Source: Vulcanimicrobiota bacterium (GTDB taxonomy: Bacteria; Vulcanimicrobiota; Xenobia; Xenobiales; JADMJV01). From it: a stretch of 64,000 nucleotides of DNA. The stretch is from contig JAFKGI010000005.1 in assembly GCA_017307785.1 (NCBI GenBank), positions 62,001 through 126,000 of the forward strand, written 5' to 3'. The position numbers and the translations under genes were made by a program. Shown in pieces: positions 6,779 to 16,467 of the stretch (its first letter is position 1; every line of letters begins with the position of its first letter). The notes below the pieces were generated by a model. It saw nothing but the letters and a program-made list of their open reading frames with translations, was not told where the DNA came from and did no database searches.

Positions 6779-8517
6779 TTGTCCTCCAGTGTTTTGCTCC
6801 AACGAGCGCTTTCCGGCCCCACCAGCACGTGCAAAACGGCTCCCCCCAGATCCTGCACGTCGCGGGCCCCCAGCTCCTGCAAAAGAGCTCGGTCGACGCG
6901 AGCCGTCTCGCGCACGCGAACTCTCAGGCGGGTGACGGCCACCTGGCCGCTTTCTAGAACGTTTTCCTTGCCTCCCAGCGCCCTGCGGAGCTTCTCGGCT
7001 TGTTCCCCTGTCAGGGGCTTCGCGTCGTTGACCAGCGGAGCAGCCGCAACCGCCGCCTCGACCGGTTTGGCCACCTGCTGGCCACGACCGGCCAGAATGG
7101 CCTCGATGTCGGTCTTGATGTTTTCCGAGCGCGTTCCATAGATGGCCTGGAGGCTGTCTCCCACGACCATGACGCCGGTGGCCCCCAGTTGCTTGAGCAC
7201 GTCGACCTTGACCGAGGGCATCGACTTGACGGTCACGCGCAGGCGCGTAATGCAGGCATCCAGAGCGGCCAGGTTCCCAGGCCCACCGAGCGCTTCCAGC
7301 ACAGCACCGGCCAGACCGCCGGCTTCTCCAGCGGTGGAAGACAGCATGACCTCATCCTCACGACCCGGTGTCTTCAAGTTGAAGGCCCGAATGGCGGCCC
7401 GAAACACGACGTAATAGATGACCGCATAGATGGGGCCGAGCACGAAGACCAGGTAAGGATTCACGCACTTGGCGTAGAGCACCACATAGTCAATCAAGCC
7501 GTGCGAGAAGGTGGTGCCCAGGCGACCGCCCATCTCATACATCACGAAGAAGGCACTACCGGCCAGACAGGCATGGATACCGTAGAGCAGTGGCGCCACG
7601 AAGAGAAAAGAAAACTCGATGGGTTCGGTGATGCCGGTCAAGAACGAGGTAAAGGCGGCCGAGATCATGATGCCGCCAACTTCCTTGCGGCGTTCCGGCT
7701 TGGCGCTATGCCACATAGCGATGGCGGCCGCGGGTAGACCCCACATTTTGAAGAGGTAGGCGCCGCCCAGGATACCGGCCGTTTTGTCGCCCTGCATAAA
7801 GCGAGTGATGTCACCGTGATAGTGGACGCCGTCTTTGATGTAGTCGCCGATGGTGAAAAAGAACGGATTGTTCCAGATGTGGTGCAGGCCGAAGGGAATG
7901 AGTCCGCGCTCCACCACCCCGTAGATGGCCACCGAGAGAGCCGGGTTGCGGTTAGCCACAAAGTCCGAAAAGATATTGATCTGGCCCTGAATGGGAGGCC
8001 ACAAATAGCTCATCACAATGCCCATGATCAGTGCGCACACGCCGGTGATGATGGGCACGAAGCGCTTGCCGGCGAAGAAGCCCAAATAGGCGGGCAACTC
8101 AATGCGATAGAACCGCTTAAACAGGTTCCCGGCCAGTAGTCCGATGAGAATACCACCGAAGACACCCGTCTCAAGGGTGTGAATTCCATCGACATTTTTG
8201 AACATCGCTTCGGGCAGATGGCGGTATTCGGCCATCTGACCCATGGTGGAAATCAAGACGAAGAATCCCACCGTGGCTGCCACTGCCGCCACGCCGTCGA
8301 AATTGGCGAATCCAAGCGCCACCCCGATGGCAAAAATCAGCGGTAAGTTATCAAAAATGGAGCCGCCTGCTTTGGCCATCACGTCCGCCAGCAGCGAATT
8401 CATCCAACTGAATTTGGCGCTGCCCACGCCGAGCAAGATACCGGCCACCGGCAACACCGAGACGGGCAACATCAGAGAGCGCCCGATCTGCTGTAATACT
8501 GCGAACAAGCCTTTCAT
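6775..8517 (-). CDS. ptsG: PTS glucose/N-acetylglucosamine-type EIICB with a second, degenerate EIIB domain
   Basis: A 580-residue membrane permease that imports and phosphorylates a hexose. The EIIC domain (about residues 1-380) has the glucose-family segments MLPVSVLPVAGILLGVG, GFANFDGVAAVAA and GLIPFGLHHIWNNPFF. An EIIB domain follows with the phosphorylated Cys422 in DACITRLRV. A second EIIB-like domain occupies the last about 85 residues with the same VTRLRV core, but Ala527 stands where Cys is expected, so it cannot be phosphorylated there. Glucose versus GlcNAc specificity is not certain. It overlaps the EIIA-HPr-EI gene (ATGA) and the LolA-like gene. Confidence 0.92.
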   Translation of the reverse strand: MKGLFAVLQQIGRSLMLPVSVLPVAGILLGVGSAKFSWMNSLLADVMAKAGGSIFDNLPLIFAIGVALGFANFDGVAAVAATVGFFVLISTMGQMAEYRHLPEAMFKNVDGIHTLETGVFGGILIGLLAGNLFKRFYRIELPAYLGFFAGKRFVPIITGVCALIMGIVMSYLWPPIQGQINIFSDFVANRNPALSVAIYGVVERGLIPFGLHHIWNNPFFFTIGDYIKDGVHYHGDITRFMQGDKTAGILGGAYLFKMWGLPAAAIAMWHSAKPERRKEVGGIMISAAFTSFLTGITEPIEFSFLFVAPLLYGIHACLAGSAFFVMYEMGGRLGTTFSHGLIDYVVLYAKCVNPYLVFVLGPIYAVIYYVVFRAAIRAFNLKTPGREDEVMLSSTAGEAGGLAGAVLEALGGPGNLAALDACITRLRVTVKSMPSVKVDVLKQLGATGVMVVGDSLQAIYGTRSENIKTDIEAILAGRGQQVAKPVEAAVAAAPLVNDAKPLTGEQAEKLRRALGGKENVLESGQVAVTRLRVRVRETARVDRALLQELGARDVQDLGGAVLHVLVGPESARWSKTLEDK

Positions 8518-11003
8518 TTGCGACGCTCCCGCACCAGTTTGCGCACCGCTTCGGCTTCCGCCAGGGCCAGCGCTTCACCCACCAGTTTCTCGCAGTCGGC
8601 CACCGTCCAGCGACGTACCTCGGCCTTCACCGAAGGCACGGCCGGCGGACTGACACTCAATTCCCGAATGTTCATGCCCAGCAACAAGGGCACCGCCTCC
8701 AGGTCCTGAGCCGCTCCACCGCACACGCCCACCCACTTGCCGTGCTTGCGCGCCGCCTCCCCCACTCCGTGGATCAACCGCAGAATGGAGGGATGCAGCG
8801 CATCCACCTGACCGGCCAGCTCGGGATGAGCCCGGTCGATGGCCAGGGTGTACTGAGTGAGATCGTTGGTGCCAATCGAGAAGAAGTCGACCTCGGGCGC
8901 CAGCTGGTCAGCCAGTAGCGCCGCCGAGGGAACCTCGATCATCACCCCCAGCTCGACCTTGCGCCCCTGCAGTTGTTGTTCCATCTCGGCGCGGATGGCG
9001 CGCCATTCGGCCAGGGTGGAGATCATGGGGACCATCACGGCCAAGCGACACTGCTCTGAGGTCTTGAACAAGGCCTCAATCTGGCGGCGGAACAAGTCGG
9101 GACGACTCTTGTAGAGACGAATGCCGCGCAGCCCCAGGAAAGGATTTTCCTCGTGAGCCATGGGCACATAAGGCAGCGGCTTGTCGCCGCCGACATCGAG
9201 CAGGCGAGCCACCAGGCGCTTTTGAGCCCCCAGCTGCTGAGCCAGTTCGCCATAAAATTGGGTCTGTTGCTCGGGACCCGGCTCTTGATCCAGGCCGTGA
9301 AAATAGAACTCGGTGCGGAAAAGGCCCACGCCCTCGGCTCCCTGCTCGAGCCCCTGACGCAAGTCGTCTCCGTTGCCGATATTGACGGCCACCTCTACGT
9401 GGGTGCCATCGCCCGTGCGGGCTTCCTGATGAGCCTGGGCCCGCTCGGCTTGCTGCTGCTGAGTCAACTCCTCGAGTCGGCGACGCGCACTCTCCAACTC
9501 GGCGCTACCGGGCTGGCAATGCAACACCCCATTTTCGGCGTCCAAAATCACCTGGGCGCCTTCTTTCAGATCCAAACAGGCGGGGCCGACGGCGCACAAC
9601 GAGGGAATTCCCAGCGAGCGAGCCAGGATGGCCACGTGACTGGTGGGACCCCCCTGGGAAAGACACAGGCCTCTGACCCGCTGGCGATCCAGTTGCACGG
9701 TTTCACTGGGATTGAGATCGCGACAGACCACGATCGAGTTTTCCGGAAACACCCGCTGAGCGGAGGCCTCCCCCAGAAGGCAGGCCAGCACCCGCTCGCC
9801 CACGTCGCGCAGGTCGTTGGCGCGAGCCGCCAGCAACGGATTGGGAAGGGCGGCCAGCACTTCCGCCTGCTTTTCGTAGGCCGCATGCCAGGCCCGGGCG
9901 GCGGGCTGCTCAGCGGCAATGGCGGTACGCGTGGCCTCCAGCAGTTCCGGGTCCTGGAGAATCTCCGCGTGGGCCGCAAAGATAGCCCGTTCGGCCGGCG
10001 GCGCTTTGCGCTCCAGGTCGCTGATCTGACCGGCGGCCTGCGTGAGGGCGCCCTCGAATCGCTCGCGTTCGCGGGTCGCCCCTTCGGACTTGTCGGGCAA
10101 CTGGAACGTGGCGCGTTTCCAAAGATAAACGACACCGATGCCCAGGCCGCGCGAGGCGACTACACCGAGTAGTTGGCCTTCCACGGTCGGCGCGGCGGGC
10201 TGAACCGGAGCCGCCGGCGCGGGCGGCGGAGCGGCCGAGAGATCGTCCCCGAGACCGCTGAGAATGGCTTCTTCCAGGCGCTTCAATTGCTGGTCGCTGA
10301 GACTGGTATGGGTCAGTCGAACCTCGTCCTTGGGGCCGAGTCCCAAACCGAGGATGCCTACCAGACTGCGAGCGGAAGCGCGTCCACCGCGCTTCTCCAG
10401 CCAGACGTTGCCCGGCAGTTCCTTGACCATGGTGAGCAATTGAGCCGCCGGTCGGGCGTGCATGCCGGTGGGATTAGGAAGCTCCAGCCAGCGCCCGCTT
10501 TTCTCGGGCCCCTCGGCCTGCGCCGCAGCCGTCTCCCCTTGTTTGAGCTCGACTTTGAGCCAGTCACTGCCCTGGACCACTTTCCCCTCGCCGGCAGCGA
10601 CGCTGGTGACGGCCGGATTCTCGGGAATCACCACCACCGTGATCAGGCTACGACAACGAGTGGCGATGAGGTCACTGTCAAACTCTAAAAGGGGCGCTCC
10701 CGCCTCCACCGAGTCCCCGACTTTCACTCGGGGCGTGAAGCCCTGGCCATTCAGCTTGACGGTATCGATCCCCACGTGCATGAGCACTTCCAGGCCGTCG
10801 CTGCGTCGAACCGTCAGCGCGTGCAGGCAGCGGTGCAGTTGCACCACCTCTCCCGCGCACGGGGACTTCAAGACGGAGACGGTGGGGTCGATGGCGTAGC
10901 CTGGGCCCGCCAACCCCTGGGAGAATACCGGATCGGGAACCTCGCTCAACGGCAAAGCCCAACCCGTCAACGGTGCTTGGAGGACGACCTGCAATGTCCA
11001 CAA
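8514..11003 (-). CDS. fused PTS phosphotransferase EIIA(Glc)-HPr-EI
   Basis: An 829-residue cytoplasmic multiphosphoryl-transfer protein that passes phosphate from PEP to EIIB. The EIIA-Glc domain (1-130) has His61 and the phosphorylated His76 in LMHVGIDTV. HPr (about 170-255) has His182 in TGMHARPA. Enzyme I (about 280-829) has the phospho-His loop GGPTSHVAILARSLGIPSL, the PEP-binding segments GLFRTEFYF and FSIGTNDLTQYTLA, and the catalytic Cys in GVCGG. The frame opens at TTG 11003, but TTG 10994 has better spacing (9 bases) from GAAGGG and gives a cleaner EIIA start. It overlaps ptsG, so a full glucose PTS is made from two adjacent genes. Confidence 0.93.
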   Translation of the reverse strand: MWTLQVVLQAPLTGWALPLSEVPDPVFSQGLAGPGYAIDPTVSVLKSPCAGEVVQLHRCLHALTVRRSDGLEVLMHVGIDTVKLNGQGFTPRVKVGDSVEAGAPLLEFDSDLIATRCRSLITVVVIPENPAVTSVAAGEGKVVQGSDWLKVELKQGETAAAQAEGPEKSGRWLELPNPTGMHARPAAQLLTMVKELPGNVWLEKRGGRASARSLVGILGLGLGPKDEVRLTHTSLSDQQLKRLEEAILSGLGDDLSAAPPPAPAAPVQPAAPTVEGQLLGVVASRGLGIGVVYLWKRATFQLPDKSEGATRERERFEGALTQAAGQISDLERKAPPAERAIFAAHAEILQDPELLEATRTAIAAEQPAARAWHAAYEKQAEVLAALPNPLLAARANDLRDVGERVLACLLGEASAQRVFPENSIVVCRDLNPSETVQLDRQRVRGLCLSQGGPTSHVAILARSLGIPSLCAVGPACLDLKEGAQVILDAENGVLHCQPGSAELESARRRLEELTQQQQAERAQAHQEARTGDGTHVEVAVNIGNGDDLRQGLEQGAEGVGLFRTEFYFHGLDQEPGPEQQTQFYGELAQQLGAQKRLVARLLDVGGDKPLPYVPMAHEENPFLGLRGIRLYKSRPDLFRRQIEALFKTSEQCRLAVMVPMISTLAEWRAIRAEMEQQLQGRKVELGVMIEVPSAALLADQLAPEVDFFSIGTNDLTQYTLAIDRAHPELAGQVDALHPSILRLIHGVGEAARKHGKWVGVCGGAAQDLEAVPLLLGMNIRELSVSPPAVPSVKAEVRRWTVADCEKLVGEALALAEAEAVRKLVRERRK

Positions 11004-11007
11004 CCCT

Positions 11008-11616
11008 TCAGCGAATCAATTGCTCAAGCTGCATGCGAAGGATCGGATCGGGTATCACTCCAGCCAGCTGGTACCGATCCAGGACCTCTTTCGCCCGGGC
11101 CCGGTCGTGGCTCTGAGACGCCACCAAAGAAGCGACGCGCAGGGCCAGCGGATCGAGCCTGCCCACCGTTCGCACAAGGATGGCGTCGGCCCTTTGCAGG
11201 TTCATCATGGCTTCGCTCAATCGCCCGGAGCGCAGGTCCATCTCGCCCAGACGAGCGCTGGTGATGCCTACCCAGTTGGACTGAGCGCCATCGACCCTTT
11301 CGAAGATTCGCTGGGCCCGGGTCAGGTAGAGACGACCCTCTACATTGCGCCCCATGAACCACAGCAGGGTGCCTAAATCATGGTAGGTGCGCGCCAGTCG
11401 GCCGTCCTCCGGGGAGAGCTGCTCGGCCTGAGCGGCCGCCTGGCGAAAGGCCTCCAGACTCTCGGGCCGATAGGGGGCCCGAGGACCCAGAGTCTTCTCC
11501 GCGTGAGTGTAGCTGATATCCCAGAGCCCGCTGGGCAGGCCGACCACGGCCAGGTACGCCCATTGGCACAGCCACAGACCCAGGAGAACCAGAAAAAGTC
11601 TGCGCTTAACCTGCAT
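11008..11616 (-). CDS. membrane-anchored TPR-like protein
   Basis: A 202-residue protein with an N-terminal Arg-Arg plus hydrophobic segment (about 5-27) that acts as a signal anchor or uncleaved signal. The rest is helical with TPR-like spacing (ARTYHDLGTLLWFMGRNVEG; ARLGEMDLRSGRLSEAMMNL), probably three repeats for protein-protein contact outside the inner membrane. Its start overlaps the end of the TPR-ankyrin gene by 11 bases, and its stop lies beside the PTS fusion start. A role tied to sugar uptake is possible only by context. Confidence 0.6.
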   Translation of the reverse strand: MQVKRRLFLVLLGLWLCQWAYLAVVGLPSGLWDISYTHAEKTLGPRAPYRPESLEAFRQAAAQAEQLSPEDGRLARTYHDLGTLLWFMGRNVEGRLYLTRAQRIFERVDGAQSNWVGITSARLGEMDLRSGRLSEAMMNLQRADAILVRTVGRLDPLALRVASLVASQSHDRARAKEVLDRYQLAGVIPDPILRMQLEQLIR

Positions 11617-13408
11617 CCAAGGACACGCGCCGTGGACCGGACCCCATCTGACTGCGACCCAAACCGGCTCGGGTCAGGCGGCGCAGAACTCGGTGCAGCA
11701 GACGATGCTGACCTTCACGGGCCAGATCGACCGGATTCTTGCCGCCCTCGTCGCGAGCCCCCAGGTCGCCCTGGTTGTAGACCAGGCATTCACAGACGGC
11801 CAGGTTGCCGCGCTGGGCGGCCAGATGCAGAGGGCTGCGACCGCGCTCCGAGTCCTTGGCCGAAAGCCGGGCCCCGCTGCCCACCAACGCCGCGACCGTG
11901 CTCAGATAGCCTTGCTCGGAAGCGATGTGCAGGGGAGTGCGCCCGTGGTCGTCCCGCAGATTGACGTCGGCTCCCCGTTTGATCAAGGTTTCCAAAATTT
12001 TGGTACGGCCGGAAAAAGAACACCAGAAGACCGGAGTCCAGCCACGCGGGTCGCGGGAATTGAAATCTCCGCCGGCGTCCAGCAACTCCAGCAGAGATTC
12101 ACGCTTACCCCAGGCGGCGGCCACGTGCAGCGGGCTGACCCGGTCTTCGGGGCGACTGATTTCGGCGCCCTTCTGCAGCAACCAGCGCACGATGTCATCC
12201 CGACCCACGAAGGCGGCCCAGTGTAACGGTCCCCAACCGGTGGCGTCGCGCGCATTCATCCACAGCGGAAACTTCTCCAGAGTCTGGCGGAGCTTTTCGC
12301 GCTCTCCGCAGAAGACCAGCATCATGTTGACCAGACCGTGGGTGGTGGTGGCCGAGGCCACGGCATCTTTGGTGATGCGTCGGTAAGCGTCCAAAACTTT
12401 CTGCAGCGGCCGCTCTTTGGGTCCGACCCGCGTCTGCAGGATGTCTAGAGCCTCGACCAATAAGGGCTCGCACTCCTCCGTGCGTCCTTGCTCCAAACGG
12501 GTCCAGGCGAGATCTAGAACGGCATCCAGGTAGTTTTCCGGTTGCAGCTCGGGCTGAGCCCGGTGCTCTTTCACCAGCTCCTGAAGATACTTCTCGGACT
12601 CCTGGAACATGCGAAGCTTGACGTAGATCCGACACAGATTCCCCATTGCCGAGAGCACGCGCGGATCCTGGATGGGCAGGCGCTTGCGCACCAGCTCCAG
12701 GGCCTCGGAATAAGACTGCAGGGCCAACTCGTTGTCGTCTTTCTCGTTGGCCAGTCGGCCCACCAGGCTACAGGCCTCGGCCAGGCCATAGTCCTGGCCG
12801 CCCATCTCTCGATAGAGCGAGACCGACTGCTGGGCTTCCTCCAAGGCCTTGTCCGCGTTGCCCATGGTGACGTAAGTCATGGCCCGATGGGAGTGAAAAG
12901 CGGCCCGGGCGGGATGCAGACGGGGCAGGGTCTTCTGATAGATGGGCAGCGCCTGCTCATAGCAAGAGTTGGCTCCCGCGTGATCCTCACGAAGTCGATA
13001 GAGATTTCCCAGGGTATGCAAACAGGCCAGGGTCACCAGGTCATAACGACCCAACTTCGAGCCCGCCAGCTTGACGCAATCCTTGAGCAGCTCCTCGGCG
13101 CGCTGCGGCTCCCCCTTGGCATGAGCGGTCCAGGCGTCTTCGATTTGGTCCTGCAGGCGCCGCGCCAGGCTGACCCGGCGGGCGTCTTTGAGGGCCAGCC
13201 AACCGACCCAGACGATCGAAAGGCCGACACCCGCTCCCAGCCCCAGCATCATTTTTCCGCTATCGCCGTGGGACTGCACATAAGCCCCGCCCGTGGTCAG
13301 CACCGGCGGCACGACCAACCCGACCAGCCACAAAGGTGGGCCCTTGGACTTGCTACCTTTTTCGCTGTTGCCGGCGTGGTCTACCGGGATAGTATCGGAA
13401 TCAAGCAT
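11606..13408 (-). CDS. membrane-anchored TPR plus ankyrin-repeat protein
   Basis: A 600-residue protein. Two hydrophobic stretches near the N-terminus (PPLWLVGLVVPPVLTTGGAY and GLGAGVGLSIVWVGWLAL) probably form a membrane hairpin. Residues about 70-330 are tetratricopeptide repeats (ACLHTLGNLYRLREDHAGA; AAFHSHRAMTYVTMGNADKA). About six ankyrin repeats follow (GWGPLHWAAFVGRDDIVRWL; GRTPLHIASEQGYLSTVAAL). It is a scaffold by design; the partner is unknown. ATG 13408 is chosen because it overlaps the upstream stop (13401-13403); a longer frame has no sensible start. It is part of the overlapping minus-strand series that ends in the PTS genes. Confidence 0.75.
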   Translation of the reverse strand: MLDSDTIPVDHAGNSEKGSKSKGPPLWLVGLVVPPVLTTGGAYVQSHGDSGKMMLGLGAGVGLSIVWVGWLALKDARRVSLARRLQDQIEDAWTAHAKGEPQRAEELLKDCVKLAGSKLGRYDLVTLACLHTLGNLYRLREDHAGANSCYEQALPIYQKTLPRLHPARAAFHSHRAMTYVTMGNADKALEEAQQSVSLYREMGGQDYGLAEACSLVGRLANEKDDNELALQSYSEALELVRKRLPIQDPRVLSAMGNLCRIYVKLRMFQESEKYLQELVKEHRAQPELQPENYLDAVLDLAWTRLEQGRTEECEPLLVEALDILQTRVGPKERPLQKVLDAYRRITKDAVASATTTHGLVNMMLVFCGEREKLRQTLEKFPLWMNARDATGWGPLHWAAFVGRDDIVRWLLQKGAEISRPEDRVSPLHVAAAWGKRESLLELLDAGGDFNSRDPRGWTPVFWCSFSGRTKILETLIKRGADVNLRDDHGRTPLHIASEQGYLSTVAALVGSGARLSAKDSERGRSPLHLAAQRGNLAVCECLVYNQGDLGARDEGGKNPVDLAREGQHRLLHRVLRRLTRAGLGRSQMGSGPRRVSLDAG

Positions 13409-14000
13409 CCTTGCTGAGGCCGCTGCCGGGAGTCGGAGCCGCCTCAGATTCCAGTCCCGCCACGAAACCGTGCAGCAAGAAGACCAGCACCAGGCAATGG
13501 AAGCCAATGTTCATCAAGACCATAATGCGCAACTGGTCGAAATTGGCGCGTAGGAAGTTCTCCATGACCAGGGCCAGCGCACCATCGAGCACATAAAGCA
13601 CGATGCCGACAAAGTAGAAAAGGCGAGAACCCAACAACTGCGCTCCGCCGGCCCAGCTTCCCAGACGTTTGAGACCGCTCATGAAAGAGCCGAGCTTGAA
13701 GAAGGTGCCGGTGTGGGAGGTAAACTTCGAAGCCATTCCCAGCAAGACGAACAGGCCGGAAAGAATCAAGCCGAAAATCCAGCAGTAGTAGTGGAGTTCC
13801 TGACCCCAGAGACGGGGGTCGACCACGCGCACGACCGTGTCCAACACGACCGGGATGGCCAGACAGAAGATGGTCACGGGTCTCCAGGTGAAGCCGAAAT
13901 AGAGCAAGCTATTGGAAATTGCCGAGAGCAAGCCGATGAGAATTAGGAAATTGCTGCCGCGTCGAAAACGAGATTCGATGGCTTTCCGGGGTTTGGCCAC
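13401..14000 (-). CDS. polytopic membrane protein of unknown function
   Basis: A 199-residue protein with about five hydrophobic segments: SNFLILIGLLSAISNSLLYF, VTIFCLAIPVVL, YYCWIFGLILSGLFVLLGMA, LFYFVGIVLYVLDGALALV and VLMNIGFHCLVLVFLLHGFV. The N-terminus is basic (KPRKAIESRFRRG). The GTG start at 14000 is supported by AGGAGG about 8 bases upstream. No family is recognised. It is translated just before the TPR-ankyrin protein and overlaps it, so the two may form one membrane complex. Confidence 0.6.
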   Translation of the reverse strand: MAKPRKAIESRFRRGSNFLILIGLLSAISNSLLYFGFTWRPVTIFCLAIPVVLDTVVRVVDPRLWGQELHYYCWIFGLILSGLFVLLGMASKFTSHTGTFFKLGSFMSGLKRLGSWAGGAQLLGSRLFYFVGIVLYVLDGALALVMENFLRANFDQLRIMVLMNIGFHCLVLVFLLHGFVAGLESEAAPTPGSGLSKDA

Positions 14001-14060
14001 AACCGAGTCCTCCTGTAAGTTCTACTCGTGTGGTTCTGCGATGTCGGGGCCAAGCCCTGT

Positions 14061-14954
14061 TTATTCGCCTAATTCGTCTTCCTCGGGTTGCGGAGTCGGA
14101 TCGGCAAAAGCGGGCTTGGTCGGCGTGTTGCCGGGCAACTGGAAGGGGTCCATGCTCTTCGGATTGACCTCCTTCATGTTGGCCTGAGCAATGAACCAGT
14201 GATTCTGCTCCAGCACCATCGTGTACTCGCCCTGATAGGTCTTGGCTTTGGGCCTTTCCTCGCAGAGCATTTCCAAATAGAACAATTGAGACTGAGGGCT
14301 GATGGTCTGCACCCGCACCACGCGCATGAACACCTGATCCAGGCTGGAATAACCCTGGGAGAAGCGACGAAACGGCAGGTCTCTTTTGAAATCAAAGGAG
14401 AGATGATCGTAGGCTCGCGCGTAATTTCGCTGATTCAGGCTCTGGAAGAATGCCTGCAGAGAGAGCAAGGCATCGCCGGGGCGCGGACCGGGAGCGCCTG
14501 GCGGCGGATGGTCGTCCACCTGGGAACGCTTCATCCAGCCGGAATTGCCGCCCAGTGCCTGTACCTCCACCCAATCGTCATCCTCGCGCAGCAACGTCAG
14601 CGGAGTGGCGCAGGCCAGGTGGTCCAGAACGTTCTGATTGAGGCCTTTGGCGGCATAAAGAGGCGCGTTGTCCTGAAAAACCCAGTAACTGGTGCCGCCC
14701 GCGGGAACCCCAGGGCCTGGAGCCGGTCCAGGACCGGGGCCGGGCGGCTCGGGTAAATCGGAAACAGCGGGCCGAGGGGTGGGCGTCTTGCGCGATTCGG
14801 CCACCGTGGGTTTGTGCGGCGCGCTGAATTCAGGGGTGGCCGAGATAGTGGCGACCGGCTTGCGCTTGCGCGGCGAAGACACGTAGATGCCCGCAATAAA
14901 GAACAGGGTTAGAAACGGGATCGCCAGCAACCAGAGGCGATTGGATGAAGCCAC
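14061..14954 (-). CDS. membrane-anchored protein with proline-rich linker and SH3-like domain
   Basis: A 297-residue protein. An N-terminal hydrophobic helix (LWLLAIPFLTLFFIAGIYVS) anchors it. A Pro/Gly-rich linker (about 55-90, GPGPGPAPGPGVPAGG) follows. Then comes a bacterial SH3-like segment (about 90-150: WVFQDNAPLYAAKG, LLREDDDWVEVQ, GWMKRSQV). The C-terminal part (about 165-270) resembles an NTF2-like or DUF4878-type alpha/beta domain (LSLQAFFQSLNQRNYARAYD). GTG start with GAGAGGA upstream. It is probably a periplasmic or surface adaptor. It heads the minus-strand series and is divergent from the ankyrin protein. Confidence 0.6.
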   Translation of the reverse strand: MASSNRLWLLAIPFLTLFFIAGIYVSSPRKRKPVATISATPEFSAPHKPTVAESRKTPTPRPAVSDLPEPPGPGPGPAPGPGVPAGGTSYWVFQDNAPLYAAKGLNQNVLDHLACATPLTLLREDDDWVEVQALGGNSGWMKRSQVDDHPPPGAPGPRPGDALLSLQAFFQSLNQRNYARAYDHLSFDFKRDLPFRRFSQGYSSLDQVFMRVVRVQTISPQSQLFYLEMLCEERPKAKTYQGEYTMVLEQNHWFIAQANMKEVNPKSMDPFQLPGNTPTKPAFADPTPQPEEDELGE

Positions 14955-15003
14955 GAATATCCTCTCCGCAGGACCGCCTCCCCTGGAAGCGAAGCTCGCG
15001 AGC

Positions 15004-16467
15004 GTGTTTCGCCGTCAGCCTTTCAGCCTGAGCGCAGCCGTGATGGTTTTTGCGCTTACCTGGGCCGCTCCTGCCCAGGACCTAGAGGAACTCTTCCGTG
15101 CCATTGGTGACAATCGCCCCCAGCAGGTTCGTCAGTTACTCGATCAACACCCGACCCTTTCCAAAGCCCAGGATCAGCGTGGCTATGGAGCCCTCTACAA
15201 GGCCGCCTACATGCGGCGCCCGGACCTGGTGACCCTGCTCATCGAACGCGGCGCCGACGTCAATCAAGGGACCGCTCGCGGCACTCGCCCCCTGCACGCT
15301 TCCGCCGAAAACGGCAGCCTGGAAATCACCAATACCCTGCTCGACCACGGAGCCGACCCGCTTTTGCGCGACGGTGGCGGACGCACGCCCTTGCACTGGG
15401 CCGCCCACACCGGCAGCGTGGAAATGATCAACCGACTGCTGGCCGCCAAAGCGCCCCTGGAAGCCACCGACGACTATGGACGCACCCCGCTGCACATGGC
15501 GGCCCTGGCCGGTAAAGTCGCGGCCCTGGATCGCCTGCTGCTGGGAAACCAGCCGGTCGACATGCCGGACGGCTCGGGCAAGTCCGCACTTTATTTATGC
15601 CTTCAAGGTCAACACGGCGAGTGGAACAAGGTGGCCGCCTCGCTGATCGCCCACGGCGCCGACGTCAACCTGGCCGCCCGGGGCGCGGGCTATCCGCTGC
15701 AGGCGGCTTGCCGTAACGGCGCCAAAGAGAAGAACGCGCAGGAAACCGTGGCCCTGCTGCTCTCCAAAGGAGCGGACGTGAAAGCCACCGACAGCAGCGG
15801 CCGAACGGCTCTGCACTGGGCGGCCCGCACCGGCTCGCTGGAAGTAGTGACCCAACTCCTGGCGGCCGGCGCTCCCATCGAAGCTCAAGACAAAGAAGGC
15901 AGCACGCCCCTGGCCATGGCGGCCGCCAGCGGCCGTGCCGCCAATGCCGAGAAGCTGCTGGGGGCGGGAGCGCAGCCCGACGGCGGCACGCCCACGGCCC
16001 TGGATCTGTGCCTGCGCGGTCGCCAGGGAGAGTGGGAGAAAATTGCGGTGGCCCTGCTCAACAAGGGCGCCGACCCCAACCAGGGCCTGCACGACGGCAG
16101 TTATCCCGTGGTAGAAGCCGGTAAGTATTCCTCCTCGGCCGTGTTGACCGCCCTGCTGGCCCACAACGCCGACGTCAAAGCGAGCGACTCGAAGGGTAAC
16201 ACCAGTTTGCACTGGTGCGCCCAGAATGGCTCCGGAGACCTGGTGGACGCGCTCCTGAAGGCGGGGGCCCCGCTCGAGGTCACCGACCACAACGGCCAGA
16301 CTCCACTGCACCGGGCGGCGGCCGCCGGGCGAGCCGCAGTGGTGGAAAAGCTGCTCCAGGCCGGAGCCCGCAAGGACGTCAAGGACAACCAGGGCCGCAC
16401 GGCCCTGCAGCTCTGCGAGGAATTCAAGCAAGGCGAGTGGCAGAAAGTCCAGCCGCTGCTGCAGTGA
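15004..16467 (+). CDS. secreted ankyrin-repeat protein
   Basis: About 487 residues. GTG 15004 gives a compact signal peptide (FRRQPFSLSAAVMVFALTWA, then APAQD); the frame extends upstream but overlaps the divergent gene's start. The remainder is around twelve ankyrin repeats, for example GRTPLHWAAHTGSVEMINRL and GNTSLHWCAQNGSGDLVDAL, some with a longer insert (LCLQGQHGEWNKVAASLIAH) repeated three times. It is therefore a periplasmic or surface protein-binding solenoid. The last codons overlap the squalene/phytoene synthase start (GTGA), so the two are coupled in translation; no functional link is evident. Confidence 0.8.
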   Translation: MFRRQPFSLSAAVMVFALTWAAPAQDLEELFRAIGDNRPQQVRQLLDQHPTLSKAQDQRGYGALYKAAYMRRPDLVTLLIERGADVNQGTARGTRPLHASAENGSLEITNTLLDHGADPLLRDGGGRTPLHWAAHTGSVEMINRLLAAKAPLEATDDYGRTPLHMAALAGKVAALDRLLLGNQPVDMPDGSGKSALYLCLQGQHGEWNKVAASLIAHGADVNLAARGAGYPLQAACRNGAKEKNAQETVALLLSKGADVKATDSSGRTALHWAARTGSLEVVTQLLAAGAPIEAQDKEGSTPLAMAAASGRAANAEKLLGAGAQPDGGTPTALDLCLRGRQGEWEKIAVALLNKGADPNQGLHDGSYPVVEAGKYSSSAVLTALLAHNADVKASDSKGNTSLHWCAQNGSGDLVDALLKAGAPLEVTDHNGQTPLHRAAAAGRAAVVEKLLQAGARKDVKDNQGRTALQLCEEFKQGEWQKVQPLLQ

